The notes below the pieces were generated by a model. It was not told where the DNA came from. It was given only the letters and a program-made list of their open reading frames with translations, and did no database searches. From assembly GCA_026002835.1 (NCBI GenBank), contig BPGC01000001.1, forward strand, positions 62,001-126,000: a DNA stretch of 64,000 bases, given 5' to 3'. This document shows positions 17,129 through 27,556 of this stretch, one piece after another. A program made the position numbers and the translations under genes. The first letter of the stretch is position 1. The number at the start of each line of letters is the position of its first letter. The stretch is from Candidatus Nitrosocaldaceae archaeon (GTDB lineage: Archaea; Thermoproteota; Nitrososphaeria; Nitrososphaerales; Nitrosocaldaceae).

Positions 17129-18223
17129 TTGAGCAGTATCGATCTTGAACTAACTAGGAATTATACGCTATTGGTTAAAGGTTTTGCTATCCTAAAATGT
17201 TATGGCAATGCTACTATTTTAGGTGCTGATATTACTAATAAAAGTATAACTATAAAAGAGAATAAGATATTGCCTATAGAGACTGATACTAGTTGTAGGA
17301 TAGTTATTGATAGATGTATGGAATATAAGATAATGTATAGAGAAGGTATAGGTACGTCTATATGGGATGATATAAGAGATGCTGTGCTTTTTAGAGAACC
17401 AGATACCATACTCATAGTTGGAGCAAATGATACTGGTAAATCTACGTTAGCTGTATATCTAGCAAATATAATGCTTAAGAAGAGAAAGATAATGATAATA
17501 GATGGAGATGTTGGACAAGGAGATCTAGCACCTCCCGCTTGTATAGGCGCATCTAGGATAAATAATAATATATTAGATCTTAGTGATATATCAGCAGAAC
17601 GGTATGAGTTTATAGGCTCGATAACTCCAACTCCTCTAGTTATAGATGCAATTCAAAGACTATATGATAAAAACTATTTAACTATAATAAATACCGATGG
17701 CTATATAGATAAACATGGGTTAGAATACAAGATCAAATTGATCAATGTAATAAGACCCAGCATAATTGCATGTCTAGGAGATAATAGTTATGCAGAAGAA
17801 CTGCTTAGAAGATACAAGAATGTATATCTAGCTGATAAGCCAAGATATGTTGAGAAGAATCCAAGAGCTAGATTATGCAATAGATTAAGAAGATACAAGC
17901 GTTTTATAGGTAATAATAAAAGATATTTCAATATTAGAAGTAAGAAGATATGGGTGAATGGTAACAGATATGATTGTTTTATTAAGAATGATTATATTAT
18001 ATTGGAACCGTTTGGACCTATACTACATCTATCAATCCTTAAAGATATGTACATAGGATTGAGTATAGATGAGTATGTAGTAGGATTTGGAGTTATAAGA
18101 TCTATTAATAATAATGTATTGATGCAAACTGATTATGAAGGTGAGTTCGATACTCTTATGCTTAGTAATATTAAACTTAGCAGAGATCTTAATAATGAAT
18201 TCAAGATAAGATATATGTTCTAA
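17129..18223 (+). CDS. Clp1/Grc3-family polynucleotide 5'-hydroxyl kinase
   Basis: This 364-residue P-loop kinase has Walker A GANDTGKST near residue 97, the Clp1/Grc3 Walker B/lid pattern IIDGDVGQGDLAPPACIG, and TDGYIDKHG. Family members phosphorylate RNA or DNA 5'-hydroxyls; archaeal ones act on RNA processing intermediates. N- and C-terminal beta domains flank the kinase core as in the family. The start is TTG at 17129. The 3' end overlaps the convergent RNase-H-fold gene by 23 bases. Confidence 0.85.
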   Translation: MSSIDLELTRNYTLLVKGFAILKCYGNATILGADITNKSITIKENKILPIETDTSCRIVIDRCMEYKIMYREGIGTSIWDDIRDAVLFREPDTILIVGANDTGKSTLAVYLANIMLKKRKIMIIDGDVGQGDLAPPACIGASRINNNILDLSDISAERYEFIGSITPTPLVIDAIQRLYDKNYLTIINTDGYIDKHGLEYKIKLINVIRPSIIACLGDNSYAEELLRRYKNVYLADKPRYVEKNPRARLCNRLRRYKRFIGNNKRYFNIRSKKIWVNGNRYDCFIKNDYIILEPFGPILHLSILKDMYIGLSIDEYVVGFGVIRSINNNVLMQTDYEGEFDTLMLSNIKLSRDLNNEFKIRYMF

Positions 18224-18722
18224 AGTTTTTACCTCTTCTATATGCTATAGCTCTAGCTGATAATCTATCTCTAACTCCTCTCCTTCTAGAACTTACGTCT
18301 GTTATAGATGATGTGGTTCCATGTTCATCAACCAATTCAATATCTATATCGTTTAACCTATAATCTATCTCTAATGCTATCTTCATAGCTAATCTTAGAT
18401 CTCCAGAACCTATCTTTACTATAGTCTTACTAACATCTATATTTTCTGTAAGCATGGTTATTAGATCTATCAATGCTTTGATAGATGTAACTACTCTACT
18501 ATCAATCTCTTCATGCATATATAATATAGATATTCCTATCCTCTTTCCTGGATCTATGCCTATCAATAATGTATTATCTATAGGTTTAGATAGATGGTAA
18601 AGGATCTTTGCTTTTATTATAGCATGATCATTATCAAGATCTGTATCTAGTAGTATTTTATCATGCATTATATAATCTCTCTCTTCTCTAGTAGTTATTA
18701 TCAACGATGAATCAAGATGCAT
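18201..18722 (-). CDS. RNase H/RuvC-fold protein (YqgF-like), start uncertain
   Basis: The core shows a RuvC/YqgF-type first strand with catalytic-looking Asp (LLIGIDPGKRIGISIL), a DxR-containing strand (IVKIGSGDLR) and a C-terminal helix-rich SRRRGVRDRLSARAIAYR. It could be a nuclease or resolvase-like protein. The frame remains open upstream to 18863 and the additional 47 codons look coding (SRVIVVTLNGRAYYKILEVL), but they contain no ATG, GTG or TTG. The true gene probably starts near 18845, by an unusual start codon or after a frameshift in the CCCC run at about 18848-18851. Confidence 0.7.
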   Translation of the reverse strand: MHLDSSLIITTREERDYIMHDKILLDTDLDNDHAIIKAKILYHLSKPIDNTLLIGIDPGKRIGISILYMHEEIDSRVVTSIKALIDLITMLTENIDVSKTIVKIGSGDLRLAMKIALEIDYRLNDIDIELVDEHGTTSSITDVSSRRRGVRDRLSARAIAYRRGKNFRTYILS

Positions 18723-18891
18723 GGAGTTTAGATTCTCAGGTGTACTAGATATAAAATCTATGTCTATCGCTTTAAGAACTTCTAAGATTTTATAATAAGC
18801 TCTACCGTTAAGAGTAACTACAATTACTCTAGATGGAGATATATTTAGGGGCGCTCCATCATGCTAACTTGCATCATACTATTTTTAAATG

Positions 18892-19221
18892 TTATTGACC
18901 GATTATCTTCTTTAACGCTAGTTCTACAGCATCATCAAATGCCTTCTTGACATTATTCTGAATTATTGCTAGATTTCTCTCTGCTTCAACCGTTATCTTA
19001 TTAGCTTCTGCTTCTGCTTCTCTTCTAGCCTTATTAACTATTTTATCTGCTTCTCTTTTTGCTATACTAACTATCTTCTCCTTTAATGCTTCTTTCTCTT
19101 CTTCTGCTAATAACAATAACCTCTTCCTTATATCTTCTATAGATGAATTTAATCTCTCAATCTCTTCCTCTAATTTATTAAGTTTATTTAATATGGATTC
19201 TACATCTGATGCTTGAGCCAT
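18892..19221 (-). CDS. atpH: A-type ATP synthase subunit H (peripheral stalk)
   Basis: The 109-residue protein is an almost continuous charged coiled coil (residues 6-105) with the KAREEAE-like Ala/Glu/Lys pattern (VNKARREAEAEANKI) typical of archaeal subunit H, which pairs with subunit E to form the peripheral stalk. It sits between NAC and the RNase-H-fold gene, far from the other ATP synthase genes; subunit K is 25 kb away. A generic coiled-coil protein is the alternative. Confidence 0.65.
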   Translation of the reverse strand: MAQASDVESILNKLNKLEEEIERLNSSIEDIRKRLLLLAEEEKEALKEKIVSIAKREADKIVNKARREAEAEANKITVEAERNLAIIQNNVKKAFDDAVELALKKIIGQ

Positions 19222-19262
19222 GTCATCCTTTATCTTATCTCTATTATTAAATCGTTTTCAAT

Positions 19263-19598
19263 CTATGTTGTTAGCATCAGTATAGCTCGTGCAAGATCTC
19301 CTTCAGCCTCTTCTAATGCTTTCTCAGCCTCTTCTTTAGATACTCCAGCTTGTTGAGCAACAAGCATTACATCTTCCTCGTTAAACTTCTTGACTTTTTT
19401 CTCTATCTCTTCGATATCTTCTGCTACAACTTGATATATAGTAGAATCTTGTGCTTGAATCTCTGCTACAGTAGGCTTCTTGATTATAATATCTTTACTT
19501 GCAGTCTTTATTATTACCTCTTCAACATCGTCTAACTGGTTCATATTCAAGCCCATCTTATCAAACATTCTTCTGAACTGTCTATTACCTCTGAACAT
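19263..19598 (-). CDS. nac: nascent polypeptide-associated complex protein (NAC)
   Basis: The 111-residue protein has the archaeal NAC layout: N-terminal basic segment RQFRRMFDKMG, the NAC beta-barrel domain (VEEVIIKTASKDIIIKKPTVAEIQ) and a C-terminal UBA domain (VSKEEAEKALEEAEGDLARAI). It binds ribosomes and emerging chains. It is followed by atpH and preceded by the PUA-domain gene, all on the minus strand. Confidence 0.95.
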   Translation of the reverse strand: MFRGNRQFRRMFDKMGLNMNQLDDVEEVIIKTASKDIIIKKPTVAEIQAQDSTIYQVVAEDIEEIEKKVKKFNEEDVMLVAQQAGVSKEEAEKALEEAEGDLARAILMLTT

Positions 19599-19623
19599 AA
19601 TTAGTATTTAGAATTACTATTAA

Positions 19624-20094
19624 TTAATCGTTTACGCTATGTCTAACCTTAGCAGCAACCCCTCTATTGAATTCTCTTATCATATTATATGGCAGAACCG
19701 ATTTCCCTACAGCTAACAAGTTATTATCCTCATCTAGAATAATAACATCGCTGTTAGCCTTTATATTACTACCAGCGTATATAACATGCTTGCAGAACAC
19801 AGATCTACCTTCTTTTATGAACTCTGCTACATCGTTCCTAACTATTATACAATTCTCCTTAATTTTATTAGTTTTTAATAATAATTCTGCACCATCGATA
19901 GTTAATGCAAACCCTCCATCTGTTCTTAGAGTAGCTATGATCTTATTGTTAAAGATTACATGCTTTATCCTGCATGTCTTCTTTGAATAAGTAAACTCTA
20001 ATTGATCTAATGGTAGATCTTTATCTATATCAGTAGCAAATATAGCGTTTAATGTAAATCCAAATTTCTTCTTAGGATCTAGTTTAATATACAC
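19624..20094 (-). CDS. archaeal PUA-domain protein
   Basis: The 156-residue product has an N-terminal alpha/beta half and a C-terminal PUA RNA-binding domain (SVFCKHVIYAGSNIKANSDVIILDE then LLAVGKSVLPYNMIREFNRGVAAKVRH). The second part matches the PUA domains attached to archaeosine transglycosylases and pseudouridine synthases. As a stand-alone protein it likely works on tRNA or rRNA. A 78-base gap with TATA-like DNA separates it from the divergent MBF1 gene. Confidence 0.85.
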   Translation of the reverse strand: MYIKLDPKKKFGFTLNAIFATDIDKDLPLDQLEFTYSKKTCRIKHVIFNNKIIATLRTDGGFALTIDGAELLLKTNKIKENCIIVRNDVAEFIKEGRSVFCKHVIYAGSNIKANSDVIILDEDNNLLAVGKSVLPYNMIREFNRGVAAKVRHSVND

Positions 20095-20172
20095 TATCTA
20101 TTTTAGAGTAATACTTTAATAAATACCATATGTATAGAAAAGCCTAAATCCAAAAAGTGTATATAAAATAAT

Positions 20173-20511
20173 ATGAGATATTGTGAGATTTGTGGTAAAG
20201 TTAGTTATTTAAGAAAGGTTAAGGTTGATGGAGCATATCTCTATGCCTGTAATAGGTGTATAAAGAAGAGAGATAAGAAGGATAGGTTAAAGTTTAAAAT
20301 AAGACATGTGCGAGATGATTATAGTGAGATAATAAAGATGGCTAGAGTTAAACTAGGTTTATCACAAGACGAGTTAGCAGATAAGATCGGAGTTAATCCT
20401 ACTTTAATACAATTATTAGAGTTAGGTAAATGTAAACCCGATGAGGCATTTGCAAAGAGGTTAGAATCTTTATTAAATATAAGGTTAGTTAAAGAGGAGA
20501 TATATGCCTAA
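20173..20511 (+). CDS. mbf1: multiprotein bridging factor 1 (MBF1)
   Basis: The 112-residue protein starts with a zinc ribbon (YCEICG then YACNRC) and ends with a Cro-type helix-turn-helix (ARVKLGLSQDELADKIGVNPTLIQLLELGKC), the archaeal MBF1 architecture. Archaeal MBF1 associates with ribosomes and transcription. Its stop overlaps the start of hflX by 8 bases, so the two are cotranslated, followed by aTrm56 in the same operon. Confidence 0.9.
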   Translation: MRYCEICGKVSYLRKVKVDGAYLYACNRCIKKRDKKDRLKFKIRHVRDDYSEIIKMARVKLGLSQDELADKIGVNPTLIQLLELGKCKPDEAFAKRLESLLNIRLVKEEIYA

Positions 20512-21628
20512 GGCTATAATAATAACATATCCAAAAGAGTATGCAAAGAAAGAAGCTATAGCGTTAGCAGAGGCTGCTGGCTATGATATATCAGCAATAG
20601 TAACTCAGCAGTATTTGACTAGGGCAAAGTATGGTATAGGCGTAGGTAAAGCATATGAGGTAAAAGAACTCGTTGATAAATTAAAGCCTGATGTTATAAT
20701 ATTTGATGAGGTTATAGGTCCATCGCAGACATATAATCTTGCTAGCCTTTTACAAGTAGAGATAATAGATAGAGAAAGGCTAATCTTAGATATATTTGAG
20801 AAGAGAGCAAAGAGTGCTGAATCTAGTATACAAGTAAAATTGGCACAGTTAAGATACGAGGTCGCTAGAGTTAGAGAAAAGGTAAGGTTGGCTAAGAAAG
20901 GCGAACAACCAGGATTTTATGGTTTAGGAAGGTATGAAGTTGATGATTATTATAGAGATATTAAGAGAAGGATATCTATATTGAAGAGAAAGTTAACAAA
21001 AGTATCTAGCAGAAGAGAGTTGTACAGATATTATAGAGAAAGGCAAGGATTACATAGCATATCTCTGGCAGGCTATACAAGCGCTGGCAAGACTACATTA
21101 TTTAATACATTGGTAGATGAGCATCATGACACTAGCATCAAGATGTTTAGCACTTTATCTACATATACTCGAGCATTGAATCTTAAAGAAGGGAAAGTAT
21201 TATTATCAGATACTGTGGGCTTTATAAGCAAGTTACCAGCATACATGATTGAAGCATTCAAATCTACTCTGGATGAATTGAGATATGCCGATCTTATATT
21301 GCTTGTTATAGATATAAGCGAGCCTATAGATGAAATTGTTAAGAAATATCACAGTTGCATTGATATACTTAATGAGTTACAAGTCAATCCAAATAAGATA
21401 ATTCATGTATTAAATAAGGTCGATCTAATAGATAATGAGGAGTTAGTTAATAAAACTCAAGTATTAAAATTAGAAGAGCATATAGCAATATCTGCTAAGA
21501 AGAGAATTAATATAGATAAGTTATTGGCAAAGATAGAAGAAAGGATCTTCAAGCCTAAAGAAGATGTTAAGCAGAAGCGTTTAGATTTAGTATTAGTTGA
21601 TGCTATAGATTATGATAGTTATACTTAG
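20504..21628 (+). CDS. hflX: ribosome-associated GTPase HflX
   Basis: The 374-residue protein has the N-terminal HflX domain ([16 protein letters not shown] and [15 protein letters not shown] near residue 87), a Gly-rich/coiled linker and a G domain with G1 [12 protein letters not shown]3 DTVGF and G4 NKVD. HflX binds the large ribosomal subunit and splits stalled ribosomes. It is in an operon with MBF1 upstream and aTrm56 downstream (17-base overlap). Confidence 0.95.
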   Translation: MPKAIIITYPKEYAKKEAIALAEAAGYDISAIVTQQYLTRAKYGIGVGKAYEVKELVDKLKPDVIIFDEVIGPSQTYNLASLLQVEIIDRERLILDIFEKRAKSAESSIQVKLAQLRYEVARVREKVRLAKKGEQPGFYGLGRYEVDDYYRDIKRRISILKRKLTKVSSRRELYRYYRERQGLHSISLAGYTSAGKTTLFNTLVDEHHDTSIKMFSTLSTYTRALNLKEGKVLLSDTVGFISKLPAYMIEAFKSTLDELRYADLILLVIDISEPIDEIVKKYHSCIDILNELQVNPNKIIHVLNKVDLIDNEELVNKTQVLKLEEHIAISAKKRINIDKLLAKIEERIFKPKEDVKQKRLDLVLVDAIDYDSYT

Positions 21629-22130
21629 ACTAGGACATAGATATGTTAGAGATTATAGAGTTAGCACTCATCTAGCACTAGTTGCAAGAGCGTTTGGAGC
21701 AGATAAGATGCTTGTTAGTAGCATTGAGGATGAGGTTAAGAAGAGCATAAACGAGGTTAATGAGAGATGGGGAGGAGATTTTGTAATAGAAGAGATAGGA
21801 AATAGATGGAGAGATATTATAAAAGATTGGAAGAATAAGGGAAACTATATAATACATCTAACCATGTACGGTATAAACATAAATGATATAATAGATGAAA
21901 TTAGAGAGAAGAAGGATATAATGATAATAGTAGGAGCAGAGAAAGTTCCTAGGGAAGTTTATGAATTAAGCGATTATAATATTGCGATAGGAAATCAGCC
22001 TCATTCGGAGATTGCAGCATTAGCAGTTTTCTTGGATAGATATCATCAAGGTAGAGAGTTAGAGAAAGAGTTTAAAGGTAAATTTAGGATAAAGCCAAGT
22101 AATAGATATAAGATAGTTGAAAAGTTATGA
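21612..22130 (+). CDS. tRNA (cytidine(56)-2'-O)-methyltransferase aTrm56
   Basis: The 172-residue SPOUT methyltransferase has the family start [26 protein letters not shown] and the knot region [36 protein letters not shown]. The enzyme is archaeal and methylates C56 in the T-loop of tRNAs. It begins within the end of hflX and its own end overlaps the convergent copper ATPase gene by 6 bases. Confidence 0.95.
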   Translation: MIVILRLGHRYVRDYRVSTHLALVARAFGADKMLVSSIEDEVKKSINEVNERWGGDFVIEEIGNRWRDIIKDWKNKGNYIIHLTMYGININDIIDEIREKKDIMIIVGAEKVPREVYELSDYNIAIGNQPHSEIAALAVFLDRYHQGRELEKEFKGKFRIKPSNRYKIVEKL

Positions 22131-24482
22131 TGGTTTCCATCTCTTTAACAATAATGAACTAGTTGTTACAGATACCGAACTTGCAGCCATAGCTAATGCT
22201 GCTAATGCTGGATATACCAAACCTAACGCTGCTAATGGTATTAATACTACATTATATCCAAATGCATAGATAAGGTTCTGTTTTATCTTGTTTATTGTCT
22301 TCTTGCTTATCTCATATGCATATAATATATCATAGAGATTGTTTCTAACAATAACAACATCTGCAGATTCAATAGCTATATCTGTACCGCTTGCAATTGC
22401 TATACCAACATCAGCTTCTATCAATGCAGGAGCATCGTTGATACCATCTCCAACCATAGCTACTCTATTATTTGCTTTCAACTCTTTAATAACTTGAGCT
22501 TTATCATCTGGTAATACTTCAGCCTTTACCTCATCTATACCCAATTCTTTAGCTATTGTTTCTGCTGTTACCTTATTATCACCAGTAAGCATTATACATC
22601 TTATACCTTTCTCTTTTAATTTGCTAATAACATATCTAGCCTCTCGCCTTATTGTATCAAATAAACCTAATATGCCGATAACCTCTTTATCCATTGCTAG
22701 TAGTATAGGAGTCTTTCCTTTATTCTCTAACTCTTCTATCACATCTTTATAAGGTGATACATCTATGCTTTTACTAATAAAATCTATGCTACCTATAATA
22801 ACACTTTTCCCATTAACGATGCCTTTAACACCTCTACCTGGAATTATTCTAACCTTTTCAACCTTTTCTAACCTTCTTCCTTCACTCTTTGCTCTTCTTA
22901 CTATTGCATCTGCTATTGGATGCTCTGATACAGATTCTAAGCTAGCAGCTATAGTTAATATATCTGATGCTAATACTCCTTCCCTACTAGCCTTCATAAC
23001 TGGAATAATATCTGTAACCTCTAACTTACCCTCGGTTAGAGTTCCAGTCTTATCAAATACCATTGTATCTATATTTGCTAGCAATTCCAAAGCTTCTCCA
23101 CTCTTGAATATTACTCCATATTGAGCGCTTTTGCCCATACCAACCATAACTGCCGTTGGAGTCGCTAATCCTAATGCACATGGACATGCTATAACTAATA
23201 CAGTAGCAGCTGGTATTATAGCATCTGCTATATTATTGGTATATGCATACCATGCTAGAAATGTTATAGATGCTATGCCAATTATTCCAAATGTAAAGTA
23301 GCCAGATATCTTATCTATCAATCTTTGCATCATAGGTTTCTTGCTTATAGCCTCTTCTACTAGCGAAGTTATCTGTGCTAACAAGGTATCTTCTATGCTC
23401 TTTTCTACTCTAACTAGTATAGAACCTTCTTTATTGATAGTTCCTCCTATCACTTTATCTCCTTCCTTCTTACTTACTGGCATATACTCTCCAGTTATCA
23501 TGGATTCATCAACTGTGCTATAACCTTCTATTATTACACCGTCTATAGGAATCTTCTCTCCTGGTTTGACTAATACAATATCATTAACCTTCAATAACTC
23601 TATTGGAACTTCTTCATACTCGCCGTCTCTTAATACTCTAGCATTCTTTGGTTGCAATTCTAATAACTTTTTAATAACACTTGATGCTTTACCCTTCATC
23701 CTATTCTCTATATATTTGCCTAGTAGAACTAGGGTTAGTATTATAGCAGAAGCATCGTAATAGAGTATATCTATAGATGCAAATGTGTTATAAACACTAT
23801 ACAAATAAGCTGCTGTAGTTCCTAATGCTATTAAAGTATCCATGTTAGCACTCTTTAGTCTAGCAATTCTATATGCTCCCATATAGAACCTATATCCTAG
23901 CAAAACTTGTATGATAGTAGCAAAACCGAACATTATATATGAAGATCTATCTTCAAAAGGTAAGAATGCTAGATACTCTTTATAAGAGTATAATATTACT
24001 GGTATTGTTAATATACTTCCAATAATCAATAACCTCTTTAACTTCTTAACTTCTTCATCCTCTTCAGCAGTAATATCCTCGCTTAATATCTCATATCCTT
24101 TACTTTCTAATATACTTCTAATCTCTGCTAATGATATAAGCATGGGATTGTATTCCAAATAGATTTGAGAGTTAATATGATTTACAGATACCTTCCTTAT
24201 ACCTTCGTGTTTTAATAGGTCTTCTATAGCCTTTGCATCTATCTCTGTAAGGTCTTTCAATCTTAATGATATCTTTTCATAGACTACCTTATAGCCAACG
24301 TCTTCTATAGCCTTTTCTATACTTCTAAGATCTATCTTCTTAGGATCATATTCTATTATAGCCTTGTTAGTTGCTAAATTGACTTCACAGTTTATAACAC
24401 CTTCTAGATCTGATAGATAATCTTGAATAGCAACAACACATCCAGCACAATGCATACCTTCGATCTTTAATGCTACTTTCAT
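22125..24482 (-). CDS. copA: copper-transporting P1B-type ATPase (CopA)
   Basis: The 785-residue pump has two N-terminal HMA domains. The first has the metal-binding GMHCAGC; the second keeps the fold but has no CXXC, so only one binds copper. The membrane core has ACPCALG near residue 430, the phosphorylation site DKTGT near 476, the SEHP motif for nucleotide binding and [10 protein letters not shown]. It would export Cu(I). Only 23 bases separate it from the upstream YHS-domain ATPase, so both are likely cotranscribed. Confidence 0.95.
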   Translation of the reverse strand: MKVALKIEGMHCAGCVVAIQDYLSDLEGVINCEVNLATNKAIIEYDPKKIDLRSIEKAIEDVGYKVVYEKISLRLKDLTEIDAKAIEDLLKHEGIRKVSVNHINSQIYLEYNPMLISLAEIRSILESKGYEILSEDITAEEDEEVKKLKRLLIIGSILTIPVILYSYKEYLAFLPFEDRSSYIMFGFATIIQVLLGYRFYMGAYRIARLKSANMDTLIALGTTAAYLYSVYNTFASIDILYYDASAIILTLVLLGKYIENRMKGKASSVIKKLLELQPKNARVLRDGEYEEVPIELLKVNDIVLVKPGEKIPIDGVIIEGYSTVDESMITGEYMPVSKKEGDKVIGGTINKEGSILVRVEKSIEDTLLAQITSLVEEAISKKPMMQRLIDKISGYFTFGIIGIASITFLAWYAYTNNIADAIIPAATVLVIACPCALGLATPTAVMVGMGKSAQYGVIFKSGEALELLANIDTMVFDKTGTLTEGKLEVTDIIPVMKASREGVLASDILTIAASLESVSEHPIADAIVRRAKSEGRRLEKVEKVRIIPGRGVKGIVNGKSVIIGSIDFISKSIDVSPYKDVIEELENKGKTPILLAMDKEVIGILGLFDTIRREARYVISKLKEKGIRCIMLTGDNKVTAETIAKELGIDEVKAEVLPDDKAQVIKELKANNRVAMVGDGINDAPALIEADVGIAIASGTDIAIESADVVIVRNNLYDILYAYEISKKTINKIKQNLIYAFGYNVVLIPLAALGLVYPALAALAMAASSVSVTTSSLLLKRWKPS

Positions 24483-24505
24483 ATAATATCACCAAAAATT
24501 AAATT

Positions 24506-26839
24506 TTATTGATTCTTTATTATATATTTAAGAGGTTCCTTCTTAAATACTTCCATACATGATTTAGAACAGAAGTAAATCTTTTTATTATCATATTCTA
24601 CCATTAATGTCTCATTTGGTTTTACATTCATACCACAAACTGGATCTATATATTCGTCCATATTCTCCTTATATCTTATCTCTTGTATATCTTTTTTGTT
24701 AATTCTTCGCATAGATTCTACTTCTACTCTTTTAATCTGCATTGTTTTAATTTTCTCGAATCTAGGTTTATATCTACTTAATAGTAATGAATTACTAACT
24801 ACACTAGCAGAACTTAAACCCATTGCACCAGCTGCAAGTAATGGTAAGAAACTATAGATTTCAGCACCAAATATAGGAACTAGAGCACCAGCTGCAATAG
24901 GTATTAACGCTGTATTGTAAGCAAATGCCCAGAATAGGTTCTGTTTTATCTTTGCTACTGTCTTCTTTCCTAGTTCAAGTGCTATGACAACGTCTCTGAG
25001 ATCATCTTTGATCAGTATTATTCCTCCAGTCTCTTTTGCTACATCAGTACTGCTTCCTATTGCTATACCGAGATCTGCTGATGCTAATGCTGGAGCATCA
25101 TTTATACCATCCCCAACCATAGCAACCTTCTTACCTTCATTTTTTATCTTCCTAATTACAAATTCTTTCTCATGTGGTAAGACTTCTGCAATAGCTTTTT
25201 CTATTCCTAACTTTTCTGCAATAGCTTTAGCAGTCCTTGTATTATCTCCAGTAAGCATTATAACCTCTATACCTTTTGCTCTTAAAGCATTTATTGCTTC
25301 TTCTGCATGTTCCTTTATTGTATCTGCCATAGCTATTATACCACTTAATCTATAATCTATGCTTACCAATACAGCCGTTTTACCTTCATCCTCTAATTGT
25401 TCTAGCCTATCTTCTACTTCTGAGATATCTAGGGCATTATCCCTCATCAATTTCCTATTTCCTACTAATATGATATGTTCTCCATATTTTGACTTTATTC
25501 CATGCCCTGATACAGCTTCAAATGAACTAGGTTCGTCAATTACAATTCCTTTCTCTTTTGCCTTCTTTACTATAGCTGCCCCTAGTGGATGCTCAGAACC
25601 TTTCTCTGCTATAGCTGCTAATCTTAATACCTCATCTTCACTCATCTCTCCTAATGCTATTATGTCAGTTACCTCTAGTTCACCTTTAGTTAAAGTTCCA
25701 GTCTTATCAAATACTATGGTTTGTATCTTACTAGCAATCTCTAGATATTCTCCTCCTTTTATCAATATTCCATTCTCCGCTGCTTTTCCAGCACCTACCA
25801 TTAATGCTGCTGGGGTTGCTATTCCCAATGCACATGGACAAGCAATTATTATAACAGATACAAATGCTAGTAATGAGAATGTTAGTCCTATACCACCAAA
25901 GATATACCAAGATAATGCAGATACTATAGCTATTACTATTACTGCTGGAACGAAATAGGCTGATATCTTATCAGCAAGTCTTTGTAAAGGAACTCTACTA
26001 GATTTAGCCTCTTCTACAAGTTTTATAATCTGAGATAATACGGTATCCTTTCCTACCTTCGTTGCTTTAATTTTTAATAAACCATTCTTATTTATAGTTC
26101 CGCCTATAACCTCATCATTTATTTCTTTTAGAACTGGTACGCTCTCTCCAGTTATTGCAGACTGATCTACTAATGAACTGCCTTCAATAACAACTCCATC
26201 AACTGGTATCTTTTCTCCAGGTTTTACTATTATTATATCAGATACTTGTACCTTTTCAACTGGTATCTCTTCCTCTTTACCATTTCGTAATACACGAGCT
26301 AATCTAGGCTTAAGATCAAGTAATTTTCTAACAACCTTCGATGCCTTTGTTTTGGTTCTCTGCTCAAGTAACCTTCCTACTAGTATCAAGAGTATGATTA
26401 TTGCAGCAGTTTCAAAGTACGTTTCTCTAAATGGAAATATATCTGGAATGAACGTTATTATTGTGCTATAAGCCCATGCAGCTGTAGTTCCCATGGCTAT
26501 TAGCACATCCATATTTGCTACTCTATGCTTCAATGCATCTTTTGTTCCTTCGTAAAACCTCCACCCTATCCAAAATTGTACAGGCGTAGCGAGAACAAAT
26601 AATATATAATTATTAATATCATTTGGCAAAAACTTTATGTATGTTAATATTACTATAGGTATTGTTAATATAACTCCTATAATAACTTGTTTGAGCATTT
26701 TATGCATTTCTTCTTCAGGAGCCATAAACTCATTAAGACAATTATTACTACAGAAATAGTATTTTATACCTTCTACCTCTTTCATTATAGCATCCTCTGT
26801 TTCCTCTACATACATACCACAAACTGGATCTTTTGCCAA
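24506..26839 (-). CDS. copper-type P1B ATPase with YHS domains at both ends
   Basis: The 777-residue pump starts with a YHS domain (KDPVCGMYVEE...YYFCSNNCLNEF, residues 3-39), has a CPC motif (ACPCALG, near 333), DKTGT near 375, SEHP and [10 protein letters not shown], and ends with a second YHS domain (DPVCGMNVKPNE...YFCSKSCMEVF). YHS/TRASH-like Cys motifs replace the HMA domains of the downstream paralogue. It is divergent from a TRASH-domain Lrp regulator. Copper or silver export is expected from the CPC class; two YHS domains flanking one pump are unusual. Confidence 0.9.
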   Translation of the reverse strand: MAKDPVCGMYVEETEDAIMKEVEGIKYYFCSNNCLNEFMAPEEEMHKMLKQVIIGVILTIPIVILTYIKFLPNDINNYILFVLATPVQFWIGWRFYEGTKDALKHRVANMDVLIAMGTTAAWAYSTIITFIPDIFPFRETYFETAAIIILLILVGRLLEQRTKTKASKVVRKLLDLKPRLARVLRNGKEEEIPVEKVQVSDIIIVKPGEKIPVDGVVIEGSSLVDQSAITGESVPVLKEINDEVIGGTINKNGLLKIKATKVGKDTVLSQIIKLVEEAKSSRVPLQRLADKISAYFVPAVIVIAIVSALSWYIFGGIGLTFSLLAFVSVIIIACPCALGIATPAALMVGAGKAAENGILIKGGEYLEIASKIQTIVFDKTGTLTKGELEVTDIIALGEMSEDEVLRLAAIAEKGSEHPLGAAIVKKAKEKGIVIDEPSSFEAVSGHGIKSKYGEHIILVGNRKLMRDNALDISEVEDRLEQLEDEGKTAVLVSIDYRLSGIIAMADTIKEHAEEAINALRAKGIEVIMLTGDNTRTAKAIAEKLGIEKAIAEVLPHEKEFVIRKIKNEGKKVAMVGDGINDAPALASADLGIAIGSSTDVAKETGGIILIKDDLRDVVIALELGKKTVAKIKQNLFWAFAYNTALIPIAAGALVPIFGAEIYSFLPLLAAGAMGLSSASVVSNSLLLSRYKPRFEKIKTMQIKRVEVESMRRINKKDIQEIRYKENMDEYIDPVCGMNVKPNETLMVEYDNKKIYFCSKSCMEVFKKEPLKYIIKNQ

Positions 26840-26920
26840 TTCTATTCACCAATAATTATTTACACACTTTATTATTTATCATTAAGCCTTTACATTTGTT
26901 AAATTTTAATAGTGGAAAGT

Positions 26921-26932
26921 TAACATATGTTA
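26921..26932. promoter_or_regulatory. 12-bp palindrome next to TRASH regulator start
   Basis: TAACATATGTTA is a perfect inverted repeat ending two bases before the TTG start of the regulator and in the 95-base divergent promoter shared with the copper ATPase operon. A TATA-like AATTTTAATAG lies just upstream (about 26902-26912), so a protein on the palindrome would cover the transcription start. Binding by the Lrp-TRASH protein is inferred. Confidence 0.45.
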
Positions 26933-26934
26933 TA

Positions 26935-27513
26935 TTGCTAGATGAGATAGATCTGAAGATAATAGATGCGTTGATGAAGGATGGCAGAAAATCATTTAGA
27001 GAGATTGCTAGAGAGATTGGCATAAGCACTCCAACTGTAAAGACCAGATTTGATAGATTGATAAAGATAGGAGTCATAAAGAATATAATACCAATTATAG
27101 ATGCAGATAAGATAACTAATAATATAAATGCAGTAATAATGCTAAAATGCAAACCTAATAAAGTTGAGAATGTTGTAAATGAATTAATAGAGCTTGATAA
27201 GGTTAGAAAGCTCTATCTGTTATCTAATAATATAATGCTGATCAGCAGCTTTTCTAATCCTAGAGAATTGGATGAATTTCTAACTAGGATAAATGGTATA
27301 GATGAGATAATAGATGTATCAAGCCAACTTATAACTAGAATGGTAAAAGATGAACAGATTGGGATTATAGATATAGGAAGCATAATAAAGGTAAGATGCG
27401 AATATTGTAATAAAGAGATCGATAAACCTTTAATAACAAAGATAAAAGGTTATGAGAGATACTTTTGCTGCACTTCATGCATTACACTTTATAAAGAGAA
27501 ATATAGAGTTTAA
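26935..27513 (+). CDS. Lrp-family regulator with C-terminal TRASH metal-sensing domain (CopT/CopR-like)
   Basis: The longest frame starts at 26833, but the Lrp helix-turn-helix begins at LLDEIDLKIIDALMK, so I take the TTG at 26935. Residues 1-50 form the HTH, the middle an Lrp RAM domain, and the end a TRASH zinc-knuckle-like domain (CEYCNKEI...YFCCTSC). Lrp-TRASH proteins in crenarchaea respond to copper and control copper pumps. Here the two pumps are divergent and adjacent, which supports the same role. The palindrome at 26921-26932 is a likely target. Confidence 0.85.
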   Translation: MLDEIDLKIIDALMKDGRKSFREIAREIGISTPTVKTRFDRLIKIGVIKNIIPIIDADKITNNINAVIMLKCKPNKVENVVNELIELDKVRKLYLLSNNIMLISSFSNPRELDEFLTRINGIDEIIDVSSQLITRMVKDEQIGIIDIGSIIKVRCEYCNKEIDKPLITKIKGYERYFCCTSCITLYKEKYRV

Positions 27514-27556
27514 AACTAGATAAATAATTAAATATCATCTTATTTTAGAGCATGGT

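Noticed and set aside
22765..23124. 119-codon plus-strand frame inside copA
   Set aside because: It is the antisense shadow of the P-type ATPase catalytic domain and has no promoter or family match.
25359..25958. 199-codon plus-strand frame inside the YHS ATPase gene
   Set aside because: It is antisense to a well-supported ATPase, and its Ser/Ala/Ile-rich translation is typical of a shadow frame.
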